From Clostridiales bacterium (GTDB lineage: Bacteria; Bacillota; Clostridia; Oscillospirales; Butyricicoccaceae): a DNA stretch of 5,825 bases. The DNA lies in contig JAHZHY010000250.1 of NCBI GenBank assembly GCA_019420045.1, positions 1-5,825 on the forward strand. The letters are read 5' to 3'. Positions 5,612-5,825 of this stretch are shown here, piece after piece. The notes beneath the pieces were generated by a model. That model saw only the letters and a program-made list of their open reading frames with translations. It made no database searches and was not told the origin of the DNA. The translations under genes were made by a program, and so were the position numbers. Within the stretch, counting starts at the first letter, position 1. Each line of letters begins with the position of its first letter.

Positions 5612-5825
5612 TTACTTCATGTAATGGTCAAACCAGTTTGTGATCTCCCGCAGGCGGCGGATACGATGCTTGGGCTTGCCGGAACGGGACAGCTCATGGT
5701 TCTCCCCGTGGAACAGGCACAGACGGGTTTCCACACCGTGCATCCGCAGAGCGGTCATCATCTGGAGGGCGTCGGCCATCCAGCAGCGATAGTCCTCATC
5801 GCTGTGGATGAAGAGCGTCGGCGTC
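5612..5825 (-). CDS. S9 family serine peptidase, C-terminal fragment (rest outside window)
   Basis: Only the last 70 residues are present, from TPTLFIHSDEDYRCW to HYMK and a TAA stop at 5614-5612. They carry the catalytic Asp (DEDYRCW) and His (GENHELSRSGKP) of the S9 alpha/beta-hydrolase domain; the nucleophile serine would lie beyond the edge. Over these 70 residues 44 are identical to the C-terminus of the peptidase at 2685-4697, so the two are close paralogues flanking the acetyltransferase gene. The function is presumably cleavage of short peptides, but a different specificity from its sister is possible because the propeller is not visible. The AGGAGG for the next gene lies within the 15-base gap after the stop. 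Confidence 0.92.
   Translation of the reverse strand, partial: TPTLFIHSDEDYRCWMADALQMMTALRMHGVETRLCLFHGENHELSRSGKPKHRIRRLREITNWFDHYMK

Overview
The window looks like chromosomal DNA from a GC-rich member of the Clostridia (Bacillota). An Oscillospiraceae-type gut bacterium is my best guess, but this is inference. The reasons are strong AGGAGG-type ribosome binding sites, one GTG and one TTG start, an SLH-domain surface protein, and a Mn2+ riboswitch with a Gram-positive-style intrinsic terminator. No tRNA, rRNA, CRISPR array, insertion sequence or phage gene is visible. Coding density is high and every gap is under 300 bases.

Left part (1-1835). A truncated beta-hydroxyacid dehydrogenase gene (minus strand, running off the left edge) diverges from a secreted SLH-CAP (YkwD-like) protein gene (plus strand, 813-1835). 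The 207-base gap between them holds a likely extended -10 promoter for the dehydrogenase. It also holds an 11-bp inverted repeat interleaved with a candidate promoter for the SLH-CAP gene. A 12-bp hairpin with T-runs on both strands separates the SLH-CAP gene from the convergent mntP.

Middle (1881-2672). On the minus strand there is a complete manganese-export unit. It has a near-consensus promoter (TTGACA, 17 bp, CATAAT), a yybP-ykoY-type Mn2+ aptamer, a 14-bp terminator stem that shares sequence with aptamer helix P1, and then mntP. The alternative pairing is explicit and predicts a transcriptional ON switch: Mn2+ holds P1 together, the terminator cannot form, and the exporter is made.

Right part (2685-5825). 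A minus-strand cluster reads S9 peptidase (only its last 70 residues are in the window), then a two-part GNAT acetyltransferase 15 bases later, then a second complete S9 peptidase. The two peptidases are paralogues (44 of 70 C-terminal residues identical). A 13-bp perfect hairpin without a U-tract lies in the 68-base gap before the second peptidase. No terminator is visible between that peptidase and the mntP promoter, so cluster transcripts may run into the riboswitch.

The best-supported special item is the riboswitch and its switching mechanism, which is a known class found here in its expected setting. I did not find convincing evidence of an undescribed system. The less explained items are the promoter-embedded inverted repeat, the hairpin before the second peptidase, and the peptidase-acetyltransferase-peptidase arrangement.
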